DNA of 34,162 bases from contig WSUB01000290.1 of assembly GCA_019633425.1 (NCBI GenBank), positions 1 to 34,162 on the forward strand, written 5' to 3'. A program made the translations under genes and the position numbers. This document shows positions 21,226 to 31,977 of this stretch, in pieces (position 1 is the stretch's first letter; the number at the start of each line of letters is the position of its first letter). This stretch comes from Tulasnella sp. 424 (taxonomy: Eukaryota > Basidiomycota > Agaricomycetes > Cantharellales > Tulasnellaceae). The notes beneath the pieces were generated by a model. It was not told the origin of the DNA, ran no database searches, and was given only the letters and a program-made list of their open reading frames with translations.

Positions 21226-21724
21226 TGATTAATGGTTCACCCGGCGGTAGAGCGCGTGTTTTCGATGCGGATGCGGACGGAATCGAGTTACGCGACAAGG
21301 TGGTCGGGAAGCGAAAATATTAGAGATTAAAAACAAACGTCAGAGCAGAGCTTCGGTGGAAGGGAAGGGGCGGCCCCCGAGAGTGGAGCGAGAGAGGAGG
21401 TATATCTAGAAGCGGAACTTCGGCACGTACGTGGAGGTCGCCTCCGGCCTTGATAAGGGTCAGGTGCCCAGCTTGGGCGCGATAATCATGATATACACAG
21501 TAGGCGGTGCTTGCTGAGCTGCGCTTGACGGTGTATGGAAGCGGCGGGGCCGTCGTAAATTTTGGCGTTGCTGCAGTCGAGGCAGATGAAGAAGAATTTT
21601 CGGCTTCGGAACTGCCCGACGCCGTGCTCGTGGTTGACAGCCAAGCGGTTCTAGACCATGTCGGGGTAGATGATGATTTGAACGCGTTCTTGAGCGTTGA
21701 ACTAGCGCGAATTTGCAACGACAT
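21028..21724 (-). CDS. Mitochondrial large ribosomal subunit protein mL49 (Img2)
   Basis: Two exons, 21431-21724 (98 codons) and 21028-21213 (61 codons plus stop), encode 159 residues. The 217-nt phase-0 intron has donor GTACGT and acceptor ATATAG. The N-terminus is Ser/Arg-rich without acids (MSLQIRASSTLKNAFKSSS), as expected of a mitochondrial targeting peptide. The Img2 domain follows: LPYTVKRSS, VYHDYR, LTLIK and GGDLHALARDMTTDLFP across the splice. It ends in the conserved IVLRGRWKREIVSWLDSKGI. mL49 is a structural protein of the mitochondrial large ribosomal subunit. Length fits the family. Its last exon is the end of the duplicated block, so a decayed copy occurs at 4649-4796. It is divergent from the gene at 22446. 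Confidence 0.82.
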
Positions 21725-22445
21725 TTGAGGAAAGGTAGAGGGGGTTGGGGAGACGTCGAGGTATTTGGGTGGCGAGTAGATTTTGGAAGCCGTGGAAGAC
21801 GGAGCAAGGAAGCCGACAAACTCCGCACGCGCGTTCAAACGAATCTGGGAAACGCGATCTCGGTTCTGGATTTCCTGTAATAGACATGGATCTCTTTTCA
21901 TCGCTGGTTGCCTGGAACCGGACTCCGCCGCTACCCATTATCTGGCCGCCGTTGTCTACCAAAAGATTATAATTAGTTTGGGTTTTGTATAATTACCTGT
22001 ATGTATTTAATTATGACTCCATCAAAATTATTTTTTGTGTACGCCCCGCCGATCTGGTGCTGGGGTTCGAGGAGAAGCGAAGGGGGGGATTTTAGTGTCG
22101 TAATAGGTGGTGGGTAATAAATACCAGAGGGAGGGGAGGGGGATGACACCCTGAAGTGTGTGGTTTGGACGTCTGGGTGGTAGGAACGCGATTCCATATT
22201 TGGCGGGGGGATCCATTGCAGTGGTCGAGACTTGGGTTTTAATCCAGTCCACTCCCCCTCACTTCCTCCTTCCCTCCTTCCCTCCCTTCCCCTCCCCATG
22301 CTCCCCACCACCACCCACTACTAAACACCCATCTACCAATTCCCTATTTATCCCATCTCTTGTACAGCTCCCTTCTCAAACGACCTCGACTCTCTTGCCC
22401 AATCGCTTGCCATACCACCCACACCCCCTTCCATCAAAGATTCCA
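21725..22445. promoter_or_regulatory. Divergent promoter region with pyrimidine tract
   Basis: About 720 bp separate the mL49 start (minus) from the start at 22446 (plus). On the plus strand 22250-22330 is almost pure C/T (for example CTTCCTCCTTCCCTCCTTCC) and leads into the 5' leader of the plus gene. CT-rich tracts of this kind are common upstream of fungal housekeeping genes. No specific factor site was identified. Confidence 0.45.
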
Positions 22446-24798
22446 ATGTCGCCCGTAGGCTCCCCAGCTCGCTCTCGTCGCGATCACCACCACCGTCGTC
22501 GCTCTCAACAACAACAGCAGCTACCCTCACCGCCTCAAGACGCCTCAGTCCCCACTTCAATTGCCGAGCACGACGAATCCTTGGAGGAGGACGACACCTA
22601 TTCATCAGCCAATTATTCAGCCAATCCCTTGGCATTCACCCCTGCCCTCTTCGACTCTCTCGACGCTCTCAACGATGTCGACGATGGTACCTTATCCCAG
22701 TTCAAAGCAGGCTTGGACCAACGGAACAGCCATTCACCGCCGGGCGAGGGCCAGACCAGATCGACGGTCTCGCCTGATCCCTCTGGGGCCCCGTTCGGCC
22801 AACGTCGTCGCAGCTCAGAACGCGACAACAACATCCTCAACGCCCGCAATGCGAACTCTCCCAGCACCTTCGGCGAAGTCCCATCATCAAACGGTGCCTC
22901 ACGCCCGATCCCGTCTGGCGCGACCGCTGACGGCGGGTCCGAATCACGTATCACGTCCGCACCTCCTCATCCTCATTCGGCACCTGGCCATCCTTCACCG
23001 CCGTTATCGGGCCCCGCTGCCTTCGATGTCTCGTTCAACGGCCCGCCGCCTTCGCAGTTCAATTTTGCCAACGCGACTCATGCCCAGCAGCAGCAGTGGA
23101 TGCAGGCAGCCCAGGCCTCCGACCCGTCGACGTCCACGCCGTTCGACCCTTCTCATGTCATCTTTGGTGCGTGCGCCTCTCTCTATTGGCTGCGGGGAAG
23201 AAAATGTCCCCAGCCCCGACGATCTGGGTGTGCCCTTGCTGACGTCTATGTTTCCATGTGTGTGCGCTAAATGCGTTCAATTCATCCCTCTCTCCCAAAA
23301 TGAGCAGATCCCTCCATGCTATCCTCAGCTTCAGCTTCGGGATCTCCGCCGTTCCCAGATCCGTCATTGCAGCAGCACCAACGACAGCAGATGATCCGTG
23401 GTGCTGTACTTCAAGGCATGCAATCTCGCACGCAGAGTCAAGGCCCATTACACATCTCCACGCCAAACGGCAACAACCTCGCTACTACTACGCTTCAAAC
23501 CCACCCGGGACTCTCAGTTTCCCCTTCCTATCCTCCGGAGTTCACTTTCCCAGCGAACCGAGATTCCGGAGGAGTCCACGCGGCGGCGGACGGCACAACC
23601 TGCTTGACTGGTGGTATGCCTCCCTCCGCCTCTTCTCCCTCACCTTCACCCTCGTTTTCGTCATCGAGCGTCTCTACCCCAGTATACAACGGTTCCAATC
23701 CGACTTTTCTCCAGTCGGGGAATGCCAGTGCAGCTGGAGGAGGGAATTCAGCAGGAGCGCCGCCACCGCCACCAGCGATACACCATCCAAACCCCCACAA
23801 AGTCTCGCAGTCGTCCCTGCGCTCTTCCTCTCGGCCATCGCCCACCCCGGAAGCTGGGTCAAGCAGGGACTCAGGTCATCCTTACTCTTCTGTGAATCGT
23901 CACGGTGGGCGTACCAGACGTCATCCGTCTGACCCGAACCAGCCGCAATCAGCGCAACAGCAGCATGGAGGGGGAGTGGCCCCTGACATGCCGGGTTACG
24001 TTCAACGCAGAACTTCGTATGGAACGCTTCCCATGCCTGCCAAGTTGACGCCGAGGAGGACTGGGATGAGCCCGACGATTGGTCCGGGAGTCGTTCGACC
24101 GCGGTACGACCAGGAGAACGTGGTGGTGAACGGCACGGTCAGGATGGTGGACCTCGCCACCGGCCAACCGCTTCAGTTCGCCAACGTTCAGCAGTGGGCT
24201 CACGGCGTGCAGGGTCCCCAAGCCGATCAAAGCCTCAATTCCCCTCCGTCGAACGGTGGCGAGTATCCTCGCGTCAATCGGGCAAACTCGTCCGCCAGTC
24301 TCACACCGAGCTCAGACTCTTCGCTGGCGGGATGGAACTCGACCGAGGACCTGCACCGCTTCGGCCAACAGGCGATGGAGATGCAGAGTCCTGTGGGTGA
24401 AACAGCAGAGTCGTGGCCTCAGTGGATCACGACGAGTGGCGAGCCGTCAATGATGCAGCAATCGCTCAATGGGGGGTTCGATCCTTCTTCGCTTGCGGGT
24501 TCACAGTACTCTCCTACCGTAGGCGGTGGGATGCCCGAGAACGGATTTTTCCAGGAAGCGCTAGTCCTCAATGGTCAAGCGCAAAGTCCGAAGCAGTTCG
24601 GTCCAGGTCAGTTTGGATGGATTTCCGGAAACGTTACTCCGAGGTTTTTCGGTGGCTTTTCGACTTACCCATGGCCCACTCTCCCTTTTTCTTGGCTTAG
24701 CTAACGGCATGGTAGTTTCGCCGCCACCGGGAATACAGACGCAGCCACCAGTCTGGGGTCAGCATGCACTTCCAGCGTCGATGGGTCTTCAGCAGTAG
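22446..24798 (+). CDS. Ser/Pro/Gln-rich protein, largely disordered, unknown function
   Basis: Three exons, 22446-23166, 23308-24606 and 24701-24798, encode 705 residues. Introns are 141 and 94 nt, both GT-AG and phase 1. The ATG at 22446 is chosen because the longer upstream frame begins with GTG inside the promoter. The N-terminus is basic (RSRRDHHHRRRSQQQQQ) and the rest is Ser, Pro, Gly and Gln rich with short Q runs (HAQQQQW). The only compact-looking island is at about residues 504-540 (RYDQENVVVNGTVRMVDL, then PLQFANVQQW). No DNA-binding or catalytic domain was recognised. Composition would suit a transcriptional or RNA regulator, but that is a guess. The tail ends in MGLQQ. Confidence 0.72.
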
Positions 24799-27452
24799 AA
24801 CGGGTCACGCTCCCCCCTCCTTCCGCGGTCGTCACCTTTGCTCCGGAACATTACACTGCATTATCCTTTCGCCTCGAGAAACCACGCTTATCCTTATCCT
24901 AAAGTCCTTCTCTTCTCCACAAAATTCCGGCTCGTTCGATTGACAACCCGCGACTCTCCGCTCGCATCGGCGCCGGCACAAACGAACGCCATCCTCTCGG
25001 GACTCATGCTGCGTCATAGACCTTCTTTCGGCCACAGGAGGATACATCCCCGCCTCCGCCTTTCCGAAATCGCTTCATGGAAGATTGTCGCATTACAAAT
25101 ACGCGCAGCGCGAATCTCCAATCGGGCGCTAACACTTTCAGTGTGTGTGGAGCGGGGAACGTTCAAAAAAAGTGTAACTCTACCCACATCCCGTCTCTCC
25201 GAAAGCGAATCAGAAAATCTGTTTCCCAGATTTATCGATTAAAAAAAAAAGAGTTATCGCTTTTTTGTCTTGGATAGACGAAGGTTTCGGGGGGTTAGAA
25301 GAAGGAAGTGGGTGCTCGGCCGGAGATTGCGCTCAGCGAGTTGTCGGGCGGCTCATCCCGAACCCAGGGCGAAGCAGGGACACCCTCAATCTCGCTCTCC
25401 AACTTAGCGACAAGCCCCCTCCTCACTCACCTCCAAAGTCCAGATCCTTCTCTCTCCTTCCACGGACGGTCGGTCGGTCGAAAGTGAGGAGGTGCAGAGG
25501 ATGAGGTGACGTCTCAGCGGGCGATTCCCCCGCTCGTGGAACTGGTTGGGTCCTCCCGTTCGTCTCGTGGCGCGCGTGCGCACAATCTCGCTTGTACAGG
25601 AGAAGATTGTCATCCTCCCCCCAATCAGCCAATATTGAGGGGAAGCATGTAACCAAAAACGAAGGTCGTGGGTCTCGACGTGTTGCCGATCCAAGTTGCA
25701 TTTCGGATATACACTCCACTCATTTCGTTTGATGGATCGGAACGACTCAGAAACGGTTTCAATTTCCATCCCACGCACGCCTGGTACTGCATGCCGTAGA
25801 GGCCCACTTCGCCGTCCTTGCGTTGTGCTTCGCGGCCGCGTGGCTTTCGTCTTCCCTCTCTCCCATGGCCAACGGATACCCCCATCCCGTCCTACTTTCA
25901 TTCCTCTCTCGATCGGTGCCGTTGAGACATCGGAAGGATTCTCATTAGTGTTAGACGTTGCTAAATATTCTTCTCTCCCTCCCATCCACCATGTGTTGAG
26001 AACGTCGACTTCATTCTATTTCGTCTCCCTTCGCTTGGATCGTGCCCCCATTCCCTCTCGGTGCAGCTTCGGCTCTCTGACCGAAGCCGATTCAAAAGTA
26101 TCTTTTTCATTGTCCATGACGCTTTTCTTCTTCCTCTTCGTTCATCTAACAAGGCGGTCCCATCAGACCACCAATATCACCTCGCATTTTATTAGTACCA
26201 GACTCGTCTTCTTCGGCGTAATCTTTCGCCTCATTCCCCTCTTCGCACATTTCACCTTTGTTTCTCGAGAGAGGTCCCTGTTGTTAACGTTTATCCTCCC
26301 TCCCCCTTGATCCTCGTGTTTACCGAGTCGCCACCTTGATCAGCTCCGACTTATCTTCGGCAGGACGTTTCCCCTCTTCTCTTTGGCCGAACTTAATCAG
26401 GCTCCGCTCTCGTACTTTTACCTGGATGTACCGTTCAAGCTTCGTCCCCCTTTCACTTTTTCTCCCTTTTCCGTTCGGACTCGTATCTCTTTGTCTCCGG
26501 CCTTCTACCGCCCCTATACAACCTTGACCAGCAGCAGCCCGAACGCGTTTTTTAGGCGATCGACTGTGCTTCTGTTTCGCAGGTGCCAGCGAAGAGCCGC
26601 ACTGTCACGATACTTATCGCATCTTCTTCTCAGGGGATACACACACATCCACGGTACACGAATCCGCTCCCCCCGCTTACCCTAAAGCTGTCTTTTTTAC
26701 CAGTTGTTTTGTTGTTATTTCATATCACTGTAACAGTACGCACAACTTCCCACTCACCCCCCTCAATCAGTATCATTTTCCTGCATTTTTGTTGCCAAGT
26801 TTCCTTAACGTCTAGACCACCCATGCCACGCCTGAGCCTGGTGTGGCTTTTCGCGGCGTTGCGGCTCACCCGATATTGCCAATGAGAAATGAGCAAGCCC
26901 CGCCGCGCCACAACAAATGCCCAAATGCAGATCTCGATCGCTCGATCGGGAAACGTGCGCAGATCCGGAGATGGCGCGCGCCCTGACCACAACACGCATC
27001 TCGGCATGTCCCGCCGTCTCTGGCAGCCTTCTTCACCTTAGACGTGCTAGTGCAGAAGCAAGAACACGTTGCGAACCCCCTCCCTGTCACCTTATTCGCC
27101 TCGCCTTGAGGAATGCGGAAGGACTGGCCCGGTGGATTATGGTCCCCATATCTCCGGGATCATCTCGTCAAATGGATGAATCCCCGCACCTTCCCCTCTC
27201 GCACCTCATCAGAGAAAGCGACAATGATCCATTGTTTCGTTACTAATACTGATATTCGAGTATAAAGCCAGGAACCGACTCCAATAGATACGTCCCGTTT
27301 AAAATCCAATAGTTTTGCAGTCCAGACTCTGCGTCGGGCCGCCGTTCAGCGATCGAAACAAAGGTAGGGAAGGAGAAGGCGATGTGGCATACCTGGAAAA
27401 GCCATCCAGCACACTAGAAGCACCCCGATGATTGGCATTGCAAGGGTCGGCA
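24799..27452. other. 2.65-kb convergent intergenic region, pyrimidine-rich
   Basis: This lies between the 3' ends of the plus gene (24798) and PDX1 (27453). From about 25850 to 26820 the plus strand is strongly C/T-rich, as in fungal promoters or 5' leaders, yet no gene with recognisable features starts after it. An ATG at 26823 gives 20 codons only. The frame 25696-26310 starts with TTG; from its first ATG (25732) it has no domain. The minus frame 26720-27007 starts with ATG but is also featureless. A(10) tracts occur near 25240. Confidence 0.4.
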
Positions 27453-29701
27453 TTACCACCCTCGCTTTGCAAGTCGCCCGCCTTTGATGTCGTCGTTTCT
27501 GCATGGCCATACGGCAAGTCGATTCAAGAACCATTATGACATCGGACATAAATTCAGGGTGGAGCCAGTAAGACATATAGCGAGGGAGAATCGTTAGTCA
27601 GAGGATTCTATCGGTTAGCGAAGCTTTCGGCGTGCACGCTTAAAGAGAGCCAGAGAACCGGAAACGCACATTGTCAGGCCCACCATCGCGTCGCCCAAGT
27701 CTTCAGAGACTTCCGCGAGGATTTTCGGGTTCTGGTAGTGGGTCACCGCCTGGACAATCGCTCGAGCACGCTTCGCCGGGTCTCCGGACTACTCCGGGGC
27801 AATGCCGCCAAGTGCAAGCCACCAAAGCATCGAGTTGTTTAGGTATGGTCGAGATCGCGGTCGGGTGAATTGATGTCATTTGTGGGGTTTCGGTGATGAA
27901 AAGAAATCGCCATTGGGAAAAGCCCCGGAGAAAGAGAGTTGACTCGGTTAGTGCCACATACAAAGAGCGGACGGACGAGGTAAAGCGACGAGACTCGTCG
28001 CTCCTTCGACTTCGGATAGAACAGAACTCACATGGAAGATGCCGGATCCGACAAACACTAGACCCCCAAGACGCTTGGATTAAAGAGCTCTGAACTTAGG
28101 GATAAATAGGAGAACCCGACATACCTCCGTCGCATCCAAGCTGCATCATCATAGCGGCGTCGGCTAATTAAATTGAAAGTTAACCGCGCGTGCGTTAGAA
28201 GAGTCGTACGAGATCGCAGTGGCGTTCGAAATGTTCGAAGGTCACCTGGTGTTGCAATTCCTCCAGCGGCGAAGGATACGACTGGCAAGTGCTTGAGTCG
28301 AGCAGTCTCCTTCAAAAGATGGAAAGGAGCTTGGATTTCTTTGGCATACGCGTAAAGCTCTTCTTCAGACATGGTAGAAATACGTCTGATCTCGGTATTA
28401 ACTGCTCGGGCATGTCGGACGGCCTGTGACAAGAGAAGCGGAGGGTTCAGCCTTCTTAGCACGAGGAAAATTGCAAGATCTTCGTGGCTCGGCCGGGAAG
28501 GATGGAATCCAAAGCGGCTTTCCTGACCTCGACGATGTTACCCGTTCCAGCCTCTCCCTTGGTGCGAATCATGGCTGCACCTTCGCTAATACGGCGCAAG
28601 GCTTCTCCCAAAGACGTCGCACCGCATACAAATGGAACCCTGAAGTTGTGTTTCACGATGTGATGCTGATCCCATTCATCGTTAGATCGCACACATTCGG
28701 CCAGGAGATACACCGCTTCTTGACACTTACCGTCTCGTCAGCAGGTGTCAGCACTTCGGATTCATCGATGTAGTCAATTCCAATAGCTTGCAGAATCTGA
28801 GGGGTGAGACATTGTTTAACTAGTGCGGGTCGAATCATGGAACACGGACCCACCTGAGCCTCGACAAAGTGTCCGATTCGGACTTTGGCCATAACTGGAA
28901 TGGTAACGGCGTCGACAATCTCCTTGATCATTTTGGGGTCGCTCTTCGACGTTTTTTGTTAGACTTGTGCGTGAAATGAGTGCGACAACGGAGCCCCACA
29001 AACGCACCATGCGAGCAACCCCTCCTTGGGCACGAATGTCTGCCGGGACGCGTTCCAGTGCCCTGTTTGGTGGATTTTGGGAGCTCAGAAGAGTTCCTTT
29101 AGCGCTTCAAACTCTTATTCGGACTAACATGACTGCGCAAGCTCCAGCTTCTTCGGCGATGCGAGCCTTAACGAACGTAAGGTAAGTTTCAGCGGTCCAG
29201 TCGGATGCTTCCAGCCAACAATTAAAGTCTCACCTGATCTGCGTTGATGACGTCCATGATAACACCTGAATACATATCGCACGTTAAGTATCCTACTACG
29301 CTTCGACAACACAGCAAAGAACCGCGACATGCCTCCCTAGAACAGGCCAGACACGCATGAGTTGTTCGTTCAAAAGCTAAAACGTAGCACGCTGTTCACC
29401 TTGAGCATCTGGGCGAGGCCAGACTTGACCTAAGATCGCGTATGACCCAAGAGTACGGTCAGAAGCGTTCGCTCTACCGGTTCATGAAGGCGGGCTCGGT
29501 GGAGATCGGACGCACCCCAAACGTTCCTACAGCGCCACTAACTCCTTCCTTGTTCTGTGTGCTTCTGCTCGGTGTCGTTGATCCCGGCGCATTTGAGTCG
29601 TTCGACACTGCCAAATTCGCCCCAAGCGCAGGGGATGCTCCTTCCTTGGTAGATGCCTGCCAATGGAAAACAGCGTCAAATTCGATTCCCTCCCCAACCA
29701 T
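27453..29701 (-). CDS. PDX1: Pyridoxal 5'-phosphate synthase, PdxS/SNZ subunit
   Basis: Fourteen exons encode 348 residues: 29516-29701, 29400-29429, 29333-29336, 29234-29265, 29129-29166, 29008-29062, 28854-28943, 28731-28796, 28528-28665, 28246-28423, 28125-28163, 28032-28057, 27670-27788 and 27453-27498. Phases close throughout. The enzyme makes vitamin B6 (PLP) from ribose 5-phosphate, glyceraldehyde 3-phosphate and ammonia, the ammonia normally supplied by a PDX2 glutaminase. Conserved sites are GVIMD (Asp 78), [10 protein letters not shown] (Lys 135, the ribose-phosphate Schiff-base lysine by homology), [10 protein letters not shown] (Lys 203) and the terminal RLAKRGW. Exon 3 is only 4 nt and the next intron begins with GC; intron 12 is unusually long (243 nt). 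The N-terminal 60 residues are unlike bacterial PdxS and the start is less certain. No PDX2 was found beside it. Confidence 0.93.
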
Positions 29702-29822
29702 CCCTTTGTTGAAGTACCATATGTTACTCTAGAGTGATTTTTAGAAGAGAATGACGAAGAATGTGGAAAGTTGGTCGAGGACAGTCAGTCAGAATTCCAA
29801 ACGAGGCCGGATCCCACGGAGA

Positions 29823-29833
29823 CCCTTATATCT
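29823..29833 (-). promoter_or_regulatory. TATA-like element upstream of PDX1
   Basis: The minus strand reads AGATATAAGGG about 120 bp before the PDX1 start codon. Spacing suits a TATA box with a short leader. Sequence-only assignment. Confidence 0.3.
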
Positions 29834-31023
29834 GCTCACATGAAATTCTTGGCCTAATTATGAGTCGCGTTGACGCATTCCAGTGCCGACGCCTCGGAAT
29901 GTTGACTCGCTCGGCCGACCATGACCTACAGCGTTAAGCTTTTTTCTTACAGCATCGAGAGTAACGACCATGTCTCGCCTCGAACCTGTCTTAGATGGCG
30001 ACATCGCGGACAACTAGGACGACCGCTCTCGTCGCCAGTACACAGCCGGGGCGTAAGGTCCTTGGCCGATGCCATGTCGGAAATGGGGCAACTCCGGTAC
30101 GACGATCCGGATACCATACCACATTACAGCGATGACCATATACTGCGGAATCGGTCCACGGGACGACTGGCCGTCAACGTACAGCCTTATAGACCTGGAC
30201 CATCGATCAAGTGTTTTTTTTTCCTTCACGTCTTTCTCCTAAATCAACATCGGGAAGAACTCTGGATCCAAAGTTTAGTCTCATCGGTCCCTCGGATTCT
30301 GTCTCTTGCGTTCCATAGCACGGGTCTCCAGCTTCATCGACTCGCTCGCGGTCTGGTCCCCCGAGCCGACACTCCTACTTTTGATATTATCCGGTGCTTG
30401 ATTGAACTGGCCATTACGTCTCTCCGTTTCACTCGTCTCTGGACTGCAGATATGCAGCGTGCAACCGAGCCATTGTGCAACTGACGCGCTGAGCATTGTT
30501 ATCCATTGGTTCGGCGCTACAATCACTGCCAAGAGCTGTCTAAAAGTAAGTAAAAATTATACTTGTATCTTCTAAATGACCGATTCTAGATGTTCGCGAG
30601 GCAATGCTGAGGGTAGGCACCACGTCCCCGCGCAGAGTCACGCAAATGCGAATGGAAATAACTGAAAGGCTAGCTCGGTTCAGCGCATACACGAGGAGCA
30701 CACCACCGCCACCACCACCGTGGCCCGATTTGGGCTAATTTGCGTGGCTATGTAACCGTCCACGGTGCCCGAAACCAGCGTTTGTATGCCATGTCGACAG
30801 GAGAACTCTTCCAGTTGAGCACCAGCCCTACGTTCTGCAAGATCGCCGAGCCCTTCCCTCCTTGATCGCACCCCTCACCCATTCCCCAAAAGTCGTAGGC
30901 AACGGTACACTCAGAAAGCTTCGCAATTGCTTACGGTCACGTTCGCATCTTGCGACCTGTGAAGGGGATATGTTATCTCCGCCTGGACCTGCAGCGCGAC
31001 TATAGCGCCGGTTCATATATTGA

Positions 31024-31060
31024 CCCTCCTTCGGAGGGCGGGGTTCTCAGTATACTGAGA
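31024..31060. repeat. Hairpin plus perfect 16-bp palindrome
   Basis: CCCTCC-TTC-GGAGGG (31024-31038) is a perfect six-pair hairpin. Seven bases on, TCTCAGTATACTGAGA (31045-31060) is a perfect 16-bp palindrome. Together they could be a binding site or a transcript-end structure; nothing nearby decides. Confidence 0.5.
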
Positions 31061-31977
31061 GAAGCATTCAACAAGCCTTTGAGCCTCGAAAAGCTTCTTA
31101 TCCCAAACTAGGAACCTGTACCGCTTCTCCGAGGCTGTCTATTAGTCTTCAACTCTCCTGCGGATCTCCGAGCACGACGGAGAGCATCCAACGTGGCAAT
31201 GTACATAATCTTCTTTAACATTAACACGTGCAAACCAATACGCCAACCGACTTCGCAATGGCAGTGCCGCGAGCCTGAACGGGTAGAACCTCCGAACCCT
31301 GATCTAGGCCACGTGGAACACGACGACAACCTCGTTCCTACTATCCTTGTCTCCTTTTCACGAGCATACGGCTCTTGAGATTGAGGAAATAGATAAGAGT
31401 GGATGACGGTCCCCCCTCTCCCACCCAACAATATTGAAATTCTGTAGATTTGAAGTTTAGACTGGCTTGCAATAGGACCTGCTTGAATTTGCGACCCGTA
31501 GGGTTGCAAAGCCCCATACCTTTCGATATCTGGAACTGGAGAGGGCTGAATTATTTCCCCGCCACCAAGGGCTGATCGTTCCTGTTTGTACACCGGATGC
31601 TCACAACTCCGAGCAATTTCACTGAATGTCTGAGAGGAACGGCGGTTATCTCAGGAGCGGCTAGCGTGGCTGATAGGACTTCGTGGAACGCCAAAACGAT
31701 GGACTTCAGTGCTAATGACACGATTGGGTCCATGCCCTGCCCCGAAATGCCTTCTGACCCTGATTCCATTAGAGTTGTTTGATGCCCTTTGAGTGCCTGT
31801 TAATAACGCTAACCGGTCATATAAATAGGCCTAGACGACACAAGTAGGGCATACAAGACGAGCAAACACCGAGCCTGTCGGTCCGAGGAATAATGTACAA
31901 CGACTGATAACATTGAAGTACGAAACGAGTTCCACCAAGATCATCGAAGGCAAGACACTATCTTGACAAAGCCACGT

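Larger units (their letters stand above)
29702..31977. other. Intergenic with weak open frames, no confident gene
   Basis: The plus frame 29921-30484 begins with ATG in good context and runs 187 codons (DDPDTIPHYSDDHILRN and NVQPYRPGPS), but it reads through a T-rich tract as FFFLHVFLL and has no domain. The minus frame 31551-31769 begins with ATG (MDPIVSLALKSIVLAFHEVL) and has a possible GTGAGC donor, so it could be a first exon. Minus frame 30828-31016 also has an ATG. None joins convincingly into a gene. A divergent PDX2 partner was looked for here and not seen. Confidence 0.3.

Noticed and set aside
21228..21300. tRNA-like string (GGCGGTAGAGCGCG followed by GGAATCGAG)
   Set aside because: No acceptor stem pairs and the B-box spacing is wrong. 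The stretch lies within the mL49 intron.
22158..22445. N-terminal extension of the Ser/Pro/Gln-rich protein
   Set aside because: The frame opens with GTG and translates the pyrimidine-rich promoter; the ATG at 22446 is a better start.
25696..26310. 204-codon plus-strand frame
   Set aside because: It starts with TTG, later parts are translated C/T-rich DNA (runs of Phe, Leu and Ser), and no motif is seen.
31108..31593. 161-codon minus-strand frame
   Set aside because: It opens with a non-ATG codon and has no recognisable features; the ATG frame at 31551-31769 overlaps it.
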